A stretch of DNA of 64,000 bases from Blastococcus aurantiacus (lineage in GTDB: Bacteria > Actinomycetota > Actinomycetes > Mycobacteriales > Geodermatophilaceae), in contig NZ_FNBT01000001.1 in the NCBI RefSeq assembly GCF_900102425.1, positions 62,001-126,000 on the forward strand, written 5' to 3'. Both the position numbers and the translations under genes were made by a program. Positions 24,212-33,077 of this stretch are shown here, in pieces; position 1 is the first letter of the stretch; each line of letters starts with the position of its first letter. A model generated the notes under the pieces. The model did no database searches and had not been told where the DNA came from. It saw nothing but the letters and a program-made list of their open reading frames with translations.

Positions 24212-25222
24212 TCAGGAAGACACGGCCGCCGCACGTCGCAGGAGCACCACGCCGTCGCCCGCGCCGCGCTGCCCGGGAGGCGCGTCGGCGGCGGCGGGCC
24301 TGCCCGCCGGGTCCGAGTCGACCAGGGCCGGGTCGTACTCCCTGCCCTCCACCGCGAAGTTGGGCTCGACCACCTCGGGCACCGTGGCCGCGACGGCCTG
24401 CAGCGCCTCCCCGATCCGGCTGCTCAGGCCGCGCAGCGACTGGTGCGCCTGATCGCGCTGGCGGCGCAGCTCGGCCACCTCGGCCTGGAGCCCGGCCAGC
24501 CGCTCCGCGGCCGTGGCCGCGGCCTGCTCGCGCTCGCGGGCGGCCTCGTCGTCCAGGCGCCGACGGTCCTCCGCGGCCGCGACAGCCAGGCGGTCGCGCT
24601 CGCGGGCGGCCTCCTCGCCCAGGCGGTCGCGCTCCGCGGCGGCCGCGCGCAGCACCTCGGCGGCCTCCGCGCGTGCACGGTCCAGCACCGACTGGGCCAC
24701 GGCCCGCTGCTTGCGGGCCTGGTCGCGCAGCTCGTCGGCGGCCCGCACCGCCGTCTCCTTGATCTCGCGCGCCTTCCGCAGCCGCGCGTCGGCCTCGCTG
24801 CGCGCCTCGGCCACCAGGTGCTCGGCCTCGCGGGCGCCGTTCTCGGTCATGGCGGCCGCCTCGTCGGCGGCGAGCCGGAGCATCTCCTCCACGCGCTCGG
24901 ACACGGGGAAGACGACCCGGCCGCGCGGCGCGTCCGCCAGCAGACGGCGGGAGGTCTCCAGTTCGGCGGAGGCGGCGCCGAAGCGGGCCAGCAGGTCGTC
25001 GACCTGGCGCCGCACGGTGCGCAGCTCCGACTCCGCCCAGGAGACGTAGGTGTCGACCTCCGCCGGGTCGTAGCCACGCATCCGGCTCCGGAAGACCGGC
25101 GCGGAGCCGAGCATCGTGTCCAGCGCCCCGGTGAAGGCGGGCATCGGCGACCCTCCGCGCGCACCGCCCTGCTCGCCGGAACCGGTCTCCGCCCGCACCG
25201 CCATCGCGCCGCCCCCTCGCAC
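24212..25222 (-). CDS. DivIVA-domain coiled-coil protein
   Basis: 336 residues. After a disordered N-terminus, the segment FRSRMRGYDPAEVDTYVSWA (about residues 45-64) is the DivIVA N-terminal motif that binds curved membrane. From about residue 65 to 275 it is a nearly continuous coiled coil rich in Ala, Glu and Arg (for example DRLGEEAARERDRLAVAAAE). The C-terminus is Gly/Ala-rich. The size and layout match the actinobacterial DivIVA/Wag31-like and cell-division scaffolding proteins, but the gene is not in the division cluster, so it is probably an accessory paralog. Start: the first ATG, at 25222; ATG at 25204 is also possible. Confidence 0.82.
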   Translation of the reverse strand: MRGGGAMAVRAETGSGEQGGARGGSPMPAFTGALDTMLGSAPVFRSRMRGYDPAEVDTYVSWAESELRTVRRQVDDLLARFGAASAELETSRRLLADAPRGRVVFPVSERVEEMLRLAADEAAAMTENGAREAEHLVAEARSEADARLRKAREIKETAVRAADELRDQARKQRAVAQSVLDRARAEAAEVLRAAAAERDRLGEEAARERDRLAVAAAEDRRRLDDEAAREREQAAATAAERLAGLQAEVAELRRQRDQAHQSLRGLSSRIGEALQAVAATVPEVVEPNFAVEGREYDPALVDSDPAGRPAAADAPPGQRGAGDGVVLLRRAAAVSS

Positions 25223-25406
25223 CTCAGTGGTATCGATCCGGACAGTGCCAGAACCGGGAAGGTGGCGAGGTGCGCCGTGACCGGACCGTGAACTGCCATC
25301 GGCGTAGTTCTGCTGCTGGTGGCGAGTCGGTCACGCAGCGAAGTCGGCCGGTGCGACCGCCGCGGGCAGGGAATGCCGGCCCCGTCCGCTAAGTTGTCCC
25401 GAGCAG

Positions 25407-25424
25407 TAGTTGCACTCTCAACCA
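25407..25424. promoter_or_regulatory. short palindrome upstream of the CE1758-type gene
   Basis: AGTTGCACTCTCAACC contains GTTG (25409-25412) and CAAC (25419-25422) around six bases, 17 bases before the ATG. Local A+T is raised. It resembles a MarR/HxlR-type operator half-site pair, but no regulator gene is adjacent. Confidence 0.3.
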
Positions 25425-25438
25425 TCCCAGGGGCGGTC

Positions 25439-26599
25439 ATGCAGTTCGGCATCTTCACGGTCAGCGACATCACCCAGGACCCGACGACTGGTCGCACGCC
25501 GACCGAGGCCGAGCGGATCAAGGCCGTCCTCGCCATCGCGCAGAAGGCCGAGGAGGTGGGGCTGGACGTCTTCGCGCTCGGGGAGCACCACAACCCGCCG
25601 TTCTTCTCCTCCTCCCCCACCACGACGCTGGCGCACATCGCGGCACGGACCTCCACGCTGCAGCTGTCGACCGCCACCACCCTGATCACCACCAACGACC
25701 CGGTGAAGATCGCCGAGGACTACGCGATGCTCCAGCACCTGGCCGACGGTCGGGTGGACCTCATGATGGGTCGCGGCAACACCGGGCCGGTCTACCCGTG
25801 GTTCGGGAAGGACATCCGCAACGGCATCGAGCTCGCGGTCGAGAACTACGCCCTGCTGCGGCGGCTCTGGACCGAGGACACCGTGGACTGGCAGGGGAAG
25901 TTCCGCACCCCGCTGCAGGGCTTCACCTCCACGCCGCGGCCGCTGGACGGCGTCCCTCCGTTCGTGTGGCACGGCTCGATCCGCTCCCCGCAAATCGCGG
26001 AGCAGGCCGCCTACTACGGCGACGGCTTCTTCCACAACCACATCTTCTGGCCGCCCGAGCACACCCAGCGGATGGTGGAGTTCTACCGCCGCCGCTACGA
26101 GCACTACGGCCACGGCAGCGCCGACCAGGCGATCGTCGGCCTCGGCGGGCAGGTCTTCATGCGGCGCAACTCCCAGGACGCCGTCCGGGAGTTCCGGCCC
26201 TACTTCGACAACGCCCCGGTCTACGGCCACGGCCCCTCGCTGGAGGAGTTCTCGAGCCAGACGCCCCTGACCGTCGGCAGCCCGCAGCAGGTCATCGAGC
26301 GCACGCTGGGCTTCCGCGACTACGTCGGCGACTACCAGCGCCAGCTGTTCCTCATCGACCACGCCGGCCTGCCGCTGAAGACGGTCCTCGAGCAGCTCGA
26401 CCTGCTCGGCGAGGAGGTCGTGCCGGTGCTCCGCCGGGAGTTCGCCGCGCTCAAGCCCGCGCACGTCCCGGATGCCCCGACCCACGCCTCGCGGGTCGCC
26501 GCTGCGGGCGGCCCGAAGGACGCCACCGTGCACGCGGGCGCCGACAGCGTCACGGGCCGGGCCCCCACCCAGGCCCGCGAGGAGATCGAGGTCCGATGA
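25439..26599 (+). CDS. luciferase-like FMN-dependent monooxygenase, CE1758 family
   Basis: 386 residues of the bacterial-luciferase fold. It reads MQFGIFTVSDIT at the start, then FALGEHHNPPFFSSSPTT near residue 42, the RTSTLQLSTATTLITT strand near 68, and GRGNTGPVYPWFGKD near 118. The protein length and N-terminus match the CE1758 group, which is always paired with a CE1759 flavin reductase. That gene follows with a four-base overlap (ATGA). Together they should oxidise an unknown substrate using reduced FMN and oxygen. A short palindrome lies just before the start. The C-terminal tail of about 45 residues is Ala/Pro/Thr-rich and poorly conserved. Confidence 0.9.
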   Translation: MQFGIFTVSDITQDPTTGRTPTEAERIKAVLAIAQKAEEVGLDVFALGEHHNPPFFSSSPTTTLAHIAARTSTLQLSTATTLITTNDPVKIAEDYAMLQHLADGRVDLMMGRGNTGPVYPWFGKDIRNGIELAVENYALLRRLWTEDTVDWQGKFRTPLQGFTSTPRPLDGVPPFVWHGSIRSPQIAEQAAYYGDGFFHNHIFWPPEHTQRMVEFYRRRYEHYGHGSADQAIVGLGGQVFMRRNSQDAVREFRPYFDNAPVYGHGPSLEEFSSQTPLTVGSPQQVIERTLGFRDYVGDYQRQLFLIDHAGLPLKTVLEQLDLLGEEVVPVLRREFAALKPAHVPDAPTHASRVAAAGGPKDATVHAGADSVTGRAPTQAREEIEVR

Positions 26600-27216
26600 G
26601 CACCCGCACGATCGCGGTCGTCAGCGCCGGGCTGAGCACCCCCAGCTCGACCCGGCTGCTGGCCGACCGGCTCACGGCGGCCGCCGTGGCGGCGCTGGCC
26701 GACCGGGGCATCACCGCCACCGTCGAGGTCATCGAGCTGCGCGAGCACGCCCGGGACCTCGCCGACGACCTGCTCACGGGCTTCGCCAACAAGCCGCTGC
26801 AGGCCGCCGTCGACACCGTCGTGGGCGCCGACGCGGTCATCGCCGTGACGCCGATCTTCTCGGCGTCCTACAGCGGTCTGTTCAAGACCTTCTTCGACGT
26901 GCTCGACAAGGACGCCGTGGTGGGGACGCCGGTGCTCATGGGCGCCACAGCGGGGACGGCGCGGCACTCGCTGGCCCTCGAGCACGCGCTCCGGCCGCTG
27001 TTCGCCTACCTGCGCGCCACCGTCGTCCCGACCGCCGTGTTCGCCGCGGCGGAGGACTGGGCGGGCGCCGGGGAGGCCGGTCGCGCGCTCGCCGACCGGG
27101 TGGCACGGGCCGCCGGCGAGCTCGCCGACCTGGTGGCCGGGCGCCCGCCCGCAGCACCCGTCGACCCGTTCGCCGACCCGACGACGTCTTTCGAGGACCT
27201 GCTCCGCGGCTCCTGA
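26596..27216 (+). CDS. NAD(P)H-dependent FMN reductase, CE1759 family
   Basis: 206 residues with the flavodoxin-like fold. VVSAGLSTPSSTRLLADRL near the start binds the FMN phosphate, and AVIAVTPIFSASYSGLFKTF near residue 82 holds the isoalloxazine ring. The remainder (GTPVLMGATAGTARHSLALE) is typical of the partner reductases of CE1758 monooxygenases. It supplies reduced FMN to the enzyme encoded upstream and is translationally coupled with it. A compact hairpin follows the stop. Confidence 0.9.
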   Translation: MSTRTIAVVSAGLSTPSSTRLLADRLTAAAVAALADRGITATVEVIELREHARDLADDLLTGFANKPLQAAVDTVVGADAVIAVTPIFSASYSGLFKTFFDVLDKDAVVGTPVLMGATAGTARHSLALEHALRPLFAYLRATVVPTAVFAAAEDWAGAGEAGRALADRVARAAGELADLVAGRPPAAPVDPFADPTTSFEDLLRGS

Positions 27217-27228
27217 TCCCTCGACCTC

Positions 27229-27245
27229 GGGCTGAGGGTCAGCCC
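27229..27245. terminator. hairpin between convergent flavin-reductase and glutamate-synthase-like genes
   Basis: Perfect seven-base stem GGGCTGA / TCAGCCC with a three-base loop, 13 bases after one stop and overlapping the other (the TCA of the minus-strand stop is in the right arm). It could terminate both transcripts. Confidence 0.65.
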
Positions 27246-28813
27246 GCGGCGCCGGGCGACGGCGGGGCGCTGCCGCCCTGCGGCGACTCCACCGCCATGA
27301 GAGCGACGATCGCCGCGCGGTCGGCCGCCGAGGGCAGGCCCCAGGCCGGGTCGTAGCCGTACACCTCGTGCAGCGGGGTGGACGCCGTCCGCCCGGTGAG
27401 CACCTCCACCGAGCCCGTATCGATGAGGCCGGGGTGCTCGACGCCGCACGCCTCGGCGACCTTCAGCAGGTCGCGGCGGAGGGTCTGCACGTAGGTGGCG
27501 GCCCGCACCGACTTCCGGGCCGGGTCCAGACCGTGCGCCAGCCACGGGTTCTGCGTCGCGACGCCGGTGGGGCAGGTGTCGGTGTGGCACTTCTGCGCCT
27601 GGATGCAGCCGATCGCCAGCATCGCCTCGCGGGCGATGTTCACCAGGTCGCAGCCCAGCGCGAAGGCGACGACGGCGTTGTCGGGGAGGCCGAGCTTGCC
27701 GCCGCCGACGAAGACGACGTCCTCGTGCAGGCCCGTGCGGGCGAAGGTCGCGTAGACGCGGGCGAAGCCCAGCTGGAAGGGCAGCGACACCGAGTCGGTG
27801 AAGATGAGCGGCGCCGCGCCGGTGCCGCCCTCTCCCCCGTCGATCGTCACGAAGTCGACCCCGCGGCCGGACGCGGCCATCCGGTCGGTCAGCTCCTCCC
27901 AGAAGCCCATGTCGCCGACGGCGGACTTGATGCCCACCGGCAGCCCGGTCTCCGCCGCCAGCAGCTCCACCCAGTCGAGCAGGCTGTCCACGTCGGAGAA
28001 CTCGGCGTGCCGCGACGGGCTGATGCAGTCCTCGCCCACCGGGATGCCACGCGTCGCGGCGATCTCGGCCGACACCTTGGCGGCCGGCAGCACGCCGCCC
28101 AGGCCCGGCTTGGCGCCCTGGCTGAGCTTGATCTCCAGGGCCCGGACGGGTACGCCCGCGACGAGATCCTTCAGCCGCTGCAGGTCGAACCGGCCGTGCT
28201 CGTCGCGGCAGCCGAAGTAGGCCGTGCCGAGCTGGAACACCAGCTCGCCGCCGTGCCGGTGGTGCGGCGAGAGCCCGCCCTCCCCGGTGTTGTGCAGGCA
28301 GCCGGCCAGCTCCGCGCCGCGGTTCAGCGCCTCGATCGCGGCCCCCGACAGCGAGCCGAAGCTCATCGCGGAGATGTTGACGACCGACGCGGGCCGGAAG
28401 GCGTGCCGGCGGCCCCGTGCGGCGCCGAGCACCTTCGCGGCCGGCAGCCCGGCACCGTGCCCGGTGTGCACGTCCGTCGACGGCACGGCCCGGCCGAGCG
28501 TCTTGTGGTTGATCACCGGGTAGCCGGCGGTGTACTCGAGGTCGTTGTCGGTGCCGAAGCCGAAGTAGTTGTTCTCGCCCTTCGCCGAGGCGTACACCCA
28601 GCGGCGCTGGTCGCGGGTGAAGGGCCGCTCCTCGTTGTTGCCGGCGACGAGGTACTGGCGCAGCTCGGGGCCGATCGACTCGAGCAGGTACCGGGCGCGC
28701 CCGAGCACCGGGAAGTTGCGGAGCAGCGAGTGCTCGCGCTGCAGGAGGTCTCGGGCAGCGACGGCCGCCAGCGCCGCCAGTCCGGTTCCTGCGGTCCGTC
28801 CGATCCGTGACAT
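27239..28813 (-). CDS. FMN-binding glutamate-synthase-family protein (GltB-like, single chain)
   Basis: 524 residues, with a weak N-terminal hydrophobic stretch (GLAALAAVAA). It has the synthase barrel of glutamate synthase without the amidotransferase part: NISAMSFGSLSGAAIEALNR near residue 147, EIKLSQGAKPGLGGVLP near 225, FVTIDGGEGGTGAAP near 322, and the 3Fe-4S cysteine set CIQAQKCHTDTC near 412. Such stand-alone proteins are common in actinobacteria and archaea and probably are oxidoreductases or amidotransferase partners; their substrate is not settled. ATG at 28813 is chosen over longer frames that are antisense to the permease gene. It lies 20 bases downstream of the gluconate permease gene on the same strand and may be cotranscribed. 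Confidence 0.88.
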   Translation of the reverse strand: MSRIGRTAGTGLAALAAVAARDLLQREHSLLRNFPVLGRARYLLESIGPELRQYLVAGNNEERPFTRDQRRWVYASAKGENNYFGFGTDNDLEYTAGYPVINHKTLGRAVPSTDVHTGHGAGLPAAKVLGAARGRRHAFRPASVVNISAMSFGSLSGAAIEALNRGAELAGCLHNTGEGGLSPHHRHGGELVFQLGTAYFGCRDEHGRFDLQRLKDLVAGVPVRALEIKLSQGAKPGLGGVLPAAKVSAEIAATRGIPVGEDCISPSRHAEFSDVDSLLDWVELLAAETGLPVGIKSAVGDMGFWEELTDRMAASGRGVDFVTIDGGEGGTGAAPLIFTDSVSLPFQLGFARVYATFARTGLHEDVVFVGGGKLGLPDNAVVAFALGCDLVNIAREAMLAIGCIQAQKCHTDTCPTGVATQNPWLAHGLDPARKSVRAATYVQTLRRDLLKVAEACGVEHPGLIDTGSVEVLTGRTASTPLHEVYGYDPAWGLPSAADRAAIVALMAVESPQGGSAPPSPGAAG

Positions 28814-28833
28814 CCCGACTCCTCCCGGCCCCG

Positions 28834-30336
28834 TCAGAGGACGAGGCTGAGCACCAGCGCCAGCACGAAGCCGATGGTGCCGAGCAGCGTCTCCATGACC
28901 GTCCAGGTCTTGAGCGTCGTCTTCTCGTCCATCTTGAAGAAACGGCTCACCAGCCAGAAGCCGGAGTCGTTCACGTGCGACAGCACCGTCGCCCCGGCGG
29001 CGATGGCGATCACCACGAGCGCGAGGTCGATGCTCGAGAGCCCGTCGCTGGCCTCCACCACGGGGGCGATGAGCCCGGCCGTGGTGGTGAGGGCGACGGT
29101 GGCCGATCCCTGGGCGACGCGCAGCAGCACCGAGATGACGAACGCGGCCACGATGACCGGCAGGCCGATGTCGCCGAGCACGTCGGCGAGGGCCTCGCCG
29201 ATGCCGCTGGCACGCAGCACGCCGCCGAACATCCCACCCGCACCGGTGATCAGGATGATCGCGCAGACCGGTCCGAGGGCGCTGTTCACCACCGACTCCA
29301 CCTCCGCGCCCGAGCTCCCCCGGTTCCTGCCCAGCACGACCATCGCCACGAGGACCGTGATCAGGAGCGCGATGGGGGTCGCCCCGATCAGCTGCGCCAC
29401 GCGCACCGGCGTCGACTCCTCGTCGACGGCGCCGGCCGAGGCCAGGGTGCTCATCCCGGTGTTCAGGAAGATGAGCAGCAGCGGCAGGAGCAGCAGCCCC
29501 AGCACGGTCGCGAACGCAGGGGGGCCCGGGGACGGTGCCGTGCCGGTGCCGACCGCGGCACCCCCGGACCGGCCGGCGACCTCCGGCGAGGTCCCGGCGA
29601 CCGGCGTCGCGCCGGATGAGGCTCCCGCGGGCGCGCCCCCGTCCCGCTGCGCGCCGTCGAACGGTTCCCCCTCGGAGAGGATGTCGGGGACGGGGACGTC
29701 GTAGCGGCGACCGGCCCAGAGTCCGAAGAGGTAGCCGCCGAGGAACCAGGTCGGCAGGCCGATGAGCAGCCCGAGGACCAGGACCAGACCGATGTCGGCC
29801 CCGATGAGCTCGGCGGCCGCCACCGGACCCGGATGGGGCGGCACGAACGCGTGCATGACGGCGAACGCCCCCGCCACCGGCAGTCCGTAGGTGAGCAGCG
29901 AGCCCCCGAGCCGCAGCGCGATCGTGAACACGATGGGCAGGAAGACGACCAGGCCCGCGTCGAAGAAGATCGGGAAACCGAACAGCAGCGCCGCGACGCC
30001 CAGGGCCAGCGGCGCGCGTTGCTCTCCGAACCGGGCGATCAGGCGATCGGCCAGCACCTGCGCACCGCCGCTGAACTCCAGCAGCCGACCCAGCATCGCG
30101 CCCAGCCCGACGAGCAGGGCGACGTTGGCCAGCGTGCTGCCGAACCCGCCGGTCAGCGTGTCGACGACGTCCTCGATCGGCACGCGGGCCGCCAGCGCGA
30201 CGAGCAGGCTGACCAGGATCAGCGCCACGAAGGCGTGCAGCTTGAACCGGATGATCAGCAGCAGCAGGAGCAGCACCCCGCCCGCCGCGATGAGCAGCAG
30301 GGGTCCGGCGCCCAGCGTGGGCTCGACCTCGGTCAT
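28834..30336 (-). CDS. gluconate:H+ symporter, GntP family
   Basis: 500 residues with about 13-14 membrane helices, starting LLIAAGGVLLLLLLIIRF. Hallmarks of the GntP/GntT permeases include LVGLGAMLGRLLEFSGGAQV near residue 75, FFDAGLVVFLPIVF near 125, FVPPHPGPVAAAELIGADIG near 165, and SHVNDSGFWLVSRFF near 453. A disordered, Ala/Gly-rich insertion at about 225-285 sits in a cytoplasmic loop. The ATG at 30336 has a strong GGAGGT site. It should import gluconate or a related sugar acid; no gluconate kinase is nearby. The mannitol-dehydrogenase-family gene at 1.3 kb is the only sugar enzyme in the window. Confidence 0.92.
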   Translation of the reverse strand: MTEVEPTLGAGPLLLIAAGGVLLLLLLIIRFKLHAFVALILVSLLVALAARVPIEDVVDTLTGGFGSTLANVALLVGLGAMLGRLLEFSGGAQVLADRLIARFGEQRAPLALGVAALLFGFPIFFDAGLVVFLPIVFTIALRLGGSLLTYGLPVAGAFAVMHAFVPPHPGPVAAAELIGADIGLVLVLGLLIGLPTWFLGGYLFGLWAGRRYDVPVPDILSEGEPFDGAQRDGGAPAGASSGATPVAGTSPEVAGRSGGAAVGTGTAPSPGPPAFATVLGLLLLPLLLIFLNTGMSTLASAGAVDEESTPVRVAQLIGATPIALLITVLVAMVVLGRNRGSSGAEVESVVNSALGPVCAIILITGAGGMFGGVLRASGIGEALADVLGDIGLPVIVAAFVISVLLRVAQGSATVALTTTAGLIAPVVEASDGLSSIDLALVVIAIAAGATVLSHVNDSGFWLVSRFFKMDEKTTLKTWTVMETLLGTIGFVLALVLSLVL

Positions 30337-30409
30337 GGCACCTCCGGGGGCTGCGGCGCTCGATGGGTGTCCCGGTGCCGATCATGCTCGGAGCCGTCCC
30401 GCCGGGCGA

Positions 30410-30426
30410 CCCGGGAACGTCCCGGG
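30410..30426 (-). terminator. hairpin after the MFS transporter gene
   Basis: Perfect seven-base stem CCCGGGA / TCCCGGG with a three-base loop, 29 bases past the minus-strand stop of the MFS gene and before the gluconate permease start. Very GC-rich, no T-tract. Confidence 0.5.
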
Positions 30427-30454
30427 CGTCCCGGTGCCGGCGCCCGCTCCGGCC

Positions 30455-31840
30455 TCAGCGGTAGGCGGAGCCGCCGCGGAGCCGGGCGCGCACGGCGGTG
30501 GCCAGCGGTGCCAGGACGACGCCGTCGCGCGCCAGCCGGGCCCGCAGCTCGCGCCGGTGCCTCAGCACACCGACCAGGCCGATCGCCCAGAACACGTACT
30601 GCACGGCGAACGCCGCCCGGAAGGCGCCGAGGTCGTAGTCGGTCGAAGCGCCGGGTGTGAGCAGGTCGAGGACGGCTCCGATGGCGAGGATGGTCAACAG
30701 CGAGGCGACGAAGCCGCCGACGTTCACCACCCCGCTGGCGCTGCCCAGCCGCTCGGCCGGGTTCTCCGTGCGGGCGTAGTCGAAGCCGATCATCGAGCCC
30801 GGCCCGTTCGTGCCCAGCACGACGACGAGCAGGATCAGCAGTGGCAGGGGCGCGCGTCCCGGCCAGGCCAGCACCACCGTCCAGACCGCCGCTGTGGCGC
30901 CCAGGATCGTGAAGACCAGCACCGACCGCCGCAACGGCCAGCGTCCGCACAGCCGGCCCAGCAGCGGGCCGACGCCCATGCCCACCAGGACCAGCAGGGT
31001 GAGCAGCCCCGCCGCCGTCCCGGGTGAGAGCCCCTGCCCGACGACCAGGAACGGGTAGCCCCAGAGCAGCGCGAAGACGGTGCCGGAGAACTGCGTGACC
31101 AGGTGCGTGTAGAGCCCGATCCGCGTCCCCGGCTCGCGCCAGGTGTCCAGGAGGGTGCCGCGCAGTTCGGCCAGGCCGACGGCGGGTCCGCGCACCGTGC
31201 CGCCCGGAGCATCGCGCAGCGCGACCAGGACGAGAACCGCCACCAGCAGGCCCGTGGCCGCGGCGCCCAGGAAGGTCGCCTCCCACGAGGTGCCGTGCAG
31301 CAGGGCGACCAGCGGGTACGCCGCGAGGACGGAACCGAGCTGGCCGAGGATGCCGGTCAGCTGGGTGATCAGCGGGATCACCGGGCCGGGGAACCAGAAC
31401 GAGACGACGCGCAGCACGCTGATGAAGGTCATCGCGTCGCCGGCGCCGACGAGCACCCGGGCCGCCACCGCGGTGGGCACGTCCTCCGCGAGCGCGAGCA
31501 CGAGCTGCCCGGCGGCCATGGTGACCGCCCCGGCGAGGATCAGCCGCCGCGACCCGAGCCGGTCGAGGGCCACACCGACCGGGATCTGCAGGCCGGCGTA
31601 CACGGCGAGCTGGAGGACCAGGAACAGCGAGACGGCCGAGGCGCCGGCGGAGAAGCGCTCCTGCGCGTCGACGGCGGCCACTCCGAGGGACGCCCGGTGG
31701 AACACGGCGACCACGTAGGACAGCAGCGCCACGCCCCACACCGCGTAGGCGCGGGCAGACGTCGGCGGGGTCACCCCTGTCCCGACACCGGACACGTCCT
31801 CGATCTTCCGCGACCGGCGGTGACCTCGCTCACCGGTCAC
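30455..31840 (-). CDS. MFS transporter
   Basis: 461 residues with 12 predicted membrane helices in two halves (first AYAVWGVALLSYVVAVFHRA). The family loop between helices 2 and 3 reads LQIPVGVALDRLGSRRL, with the matching LGRLCGRWPLRRS between 8 and 9. Alternative GTG start at about 31791 would shorten the disordered N-terminus. It begins nine bases after the stop of the DUF4185-like gene, so it is in the envelope operon that starts with DUF3068 and AftD. A role in exporting an envelope precursor is possible but not shown; the sequence resembles nitrate/sugar-type carriers only generally. Confidence 0.85.
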   Translation of the reverse strand: MTGERGHRRSRKIEDVSGVGTGVTPPTSARAYAVWGVALLSYVVAVFHRASLGVAAVDAQERFSAGASAVSLFLVLQLAVYAGLQIPVGVALDRLGSRRLILAGAVTMAAGQLVLALAEDVPTAVAARVLVGAGDAMTFISVLRVVSFWFPGPVIPLITQLTGILGQLGSVLAAYPLVALLHGTSWEATFLGAAATGLLVAVLVLVALRDAPGGTVRGPAVGLAELRGTLLDTWREPGTRIGLYTHLVTQFSGTVFALLWGYPFLVVGQGLSPGTAAGLLTLLVLVGMGVGPLLGRLCGRWPLRRSVLVFTILGATAAVWTVVLAWPGRAPLPLLILLVVVLGTNGPGSMIGFDYARTENPAERLGSASGVVNVGGFVASLLTILAIGAVLDLLTPGASTDYDLGAFRAAFAVQYVFWAIGLVGVLRHRRELRARLARDGVVLAPLATAVRARLRGGSAYR

Positions 31841-31849
31841 CCGGCGTGG

Positions 31850-33067
31850 TCAGGGTCGGCCGACCTCCGTGAAGAGCACCCGTCCCACCTCGGGCGAGGC
31901 GAACAGCTCCTCGATGCTCGAGGTGTTGCGCGAGACCGAGACGAGCAGCCGCCCGGACGGGGTGCGGATGCCGGGGTGGGACAGCGGGGTGTACTGCAGG
32001 TTCCCGGTGTCCTGCCCGTTGGGCGAGTCGGCCACGTCGGTCGCCGTCCAGGGCCCGTAGGGCTGGTCGGAGGTCCACATGGTGATCTTGTCGGCCAGGT
32101 CGCCGCCCCGCTTGGAGATCGCGGTCCACCGGCCGTCCAGCCGGTTGACCGACAGGGTCTGCGACGTCCCCTGGACGGCGTCCAGGATCGGCACCGCGCG
32201 CGAGCCGTCCGGCTGCCACTCCGAGCCGTCCCAGTACTGCATCGCCGCGGCGTTCATCGGCTCGCCGGCCGGCCGGCGGGAGACGTACAGCTCCCGGCCG
32301 TAGACGTCGGCCTCGCCGGTCTGGCGGGTGCCGTAGAGGTACAGCCAGTCCCCGTCGACGGTCGCGGCCGCCCCCCAGTTGATCTGGTCGAAGGAGACGC
32401 TGTCCGGCGTCAGGTGCGCCATCCGTGCCAGCCGCGGGACCCCGTCGGCCCCGACCTCGAGGACGGCGGCCGTGGTGCCGCGGAAGATGAAGTCCCACTG
32501 CCGGTCGCCGCGCTGGATGCGGGAGAGGTAGACGACCACGACGTCCGTCACGCCCTCGCCGTCGGCCGCGGTGGGCTCCAGGCGGACCAGCGACATCGGC
32601 CAGTGGCTCAGCTCCCGGGAGTCGCGGGGGAACACCGGGCCGAGCCCGTCGGTGATCAGCTGGGACATGCACGTGCCGGAGGTGACGAGCACGGTGTTGT
32701 CGACCAGTCGCGGCTCGATCTGCTTCTCGCGCAGGGTGTCCCCGTAGACCCAGAGGACGCGGCCGTCGCTCAGGACAGCGCTCGCCCCGACGTCCGCCGC
32801 CTGCCAATAGGGCAGGTCGGACTCGGTGACCATCTCGTTCAGCTGGGCCGCCGACAGCGTCGCCGGCTGTTCGGGAGCCGGGCAGGCCGGCTCCAGCCGC
32901 GCCGTGTCCGCGTCCGCGGCCGGCTGGATCTCCGCGAGGACCGGTCCCTGCCGGCCCGGCTGGACGTCCGGGGCCGGGGCCTCGAGCCGCAGGCAGCCGG
33001 TCAGCGCGAGGCAGACCACCGGGACGAGGACGGCGATTCTGCGGGGCACGTCCCGATGGTGCCTCAT
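31850..33067 (-). CDS. secreted lipoprotein with a DUF4185-like beta-propeller
   Basis: 405 residues. A lipoprotein signal (VLVPVVCLALTGC, Cys near residue 25) is followed by a spacer and a domain resembling DUF4185/DUF5005 propellers: GASAVLSDGRVLWVYGDTL near 95, INWGAAATVDGDWLYLYGTR near 228, and LQYTPLSHPGIRTPSGRLLV near 362. These proteins look like glycoside-hydrolase relatives (family 43/117 type) that act on arabinose-containing or similar polymers outside the cell; an enzymatic role is inference. The ATG at 33067 lies ten bases past the aftD stop. The neighbourhood, with arabinofuranosyltransferase and DUF3068, points to wall arabinan. Confidence 0.78.
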   Translation of the reverse strand: MRHHRDVPRRIAVLVPVVCLALTGCLRLEAPAPDVQPGRQGPVLAEIQPAADADTARLEPACPAPEQPATLSAAQLNEMVTESDLPYWQAADVGASAVLSDGRVLWVYGDTLREKQIEPRLVDNTVLVTSGTCMSQLITDGLGPVFPRDSRELSHWPMSLVRLEPTAADGEGVTDVVVVYLSRIQRGDRQWDFIFRGTTAAVLEVGADGVPRLARMAHLTPDSVSFDQINWGAAATVDGDWLYLYGTRQTGEADVYGRELYVSRRPAGEPMNAAAMQYWDGSEWQPDGSRAVPILDAVQGTSQTLSVNRLDGRWTAISKRGGDLADKITMWTSDQPYGPWTATDVADSPNGQDTGNLQYTPLSHPGIRTPSGRLLVSVSRNTSSIEELFASPEVGRVLFTEVGRP

Positions 33068-33077
33068 GCGCGCCACC

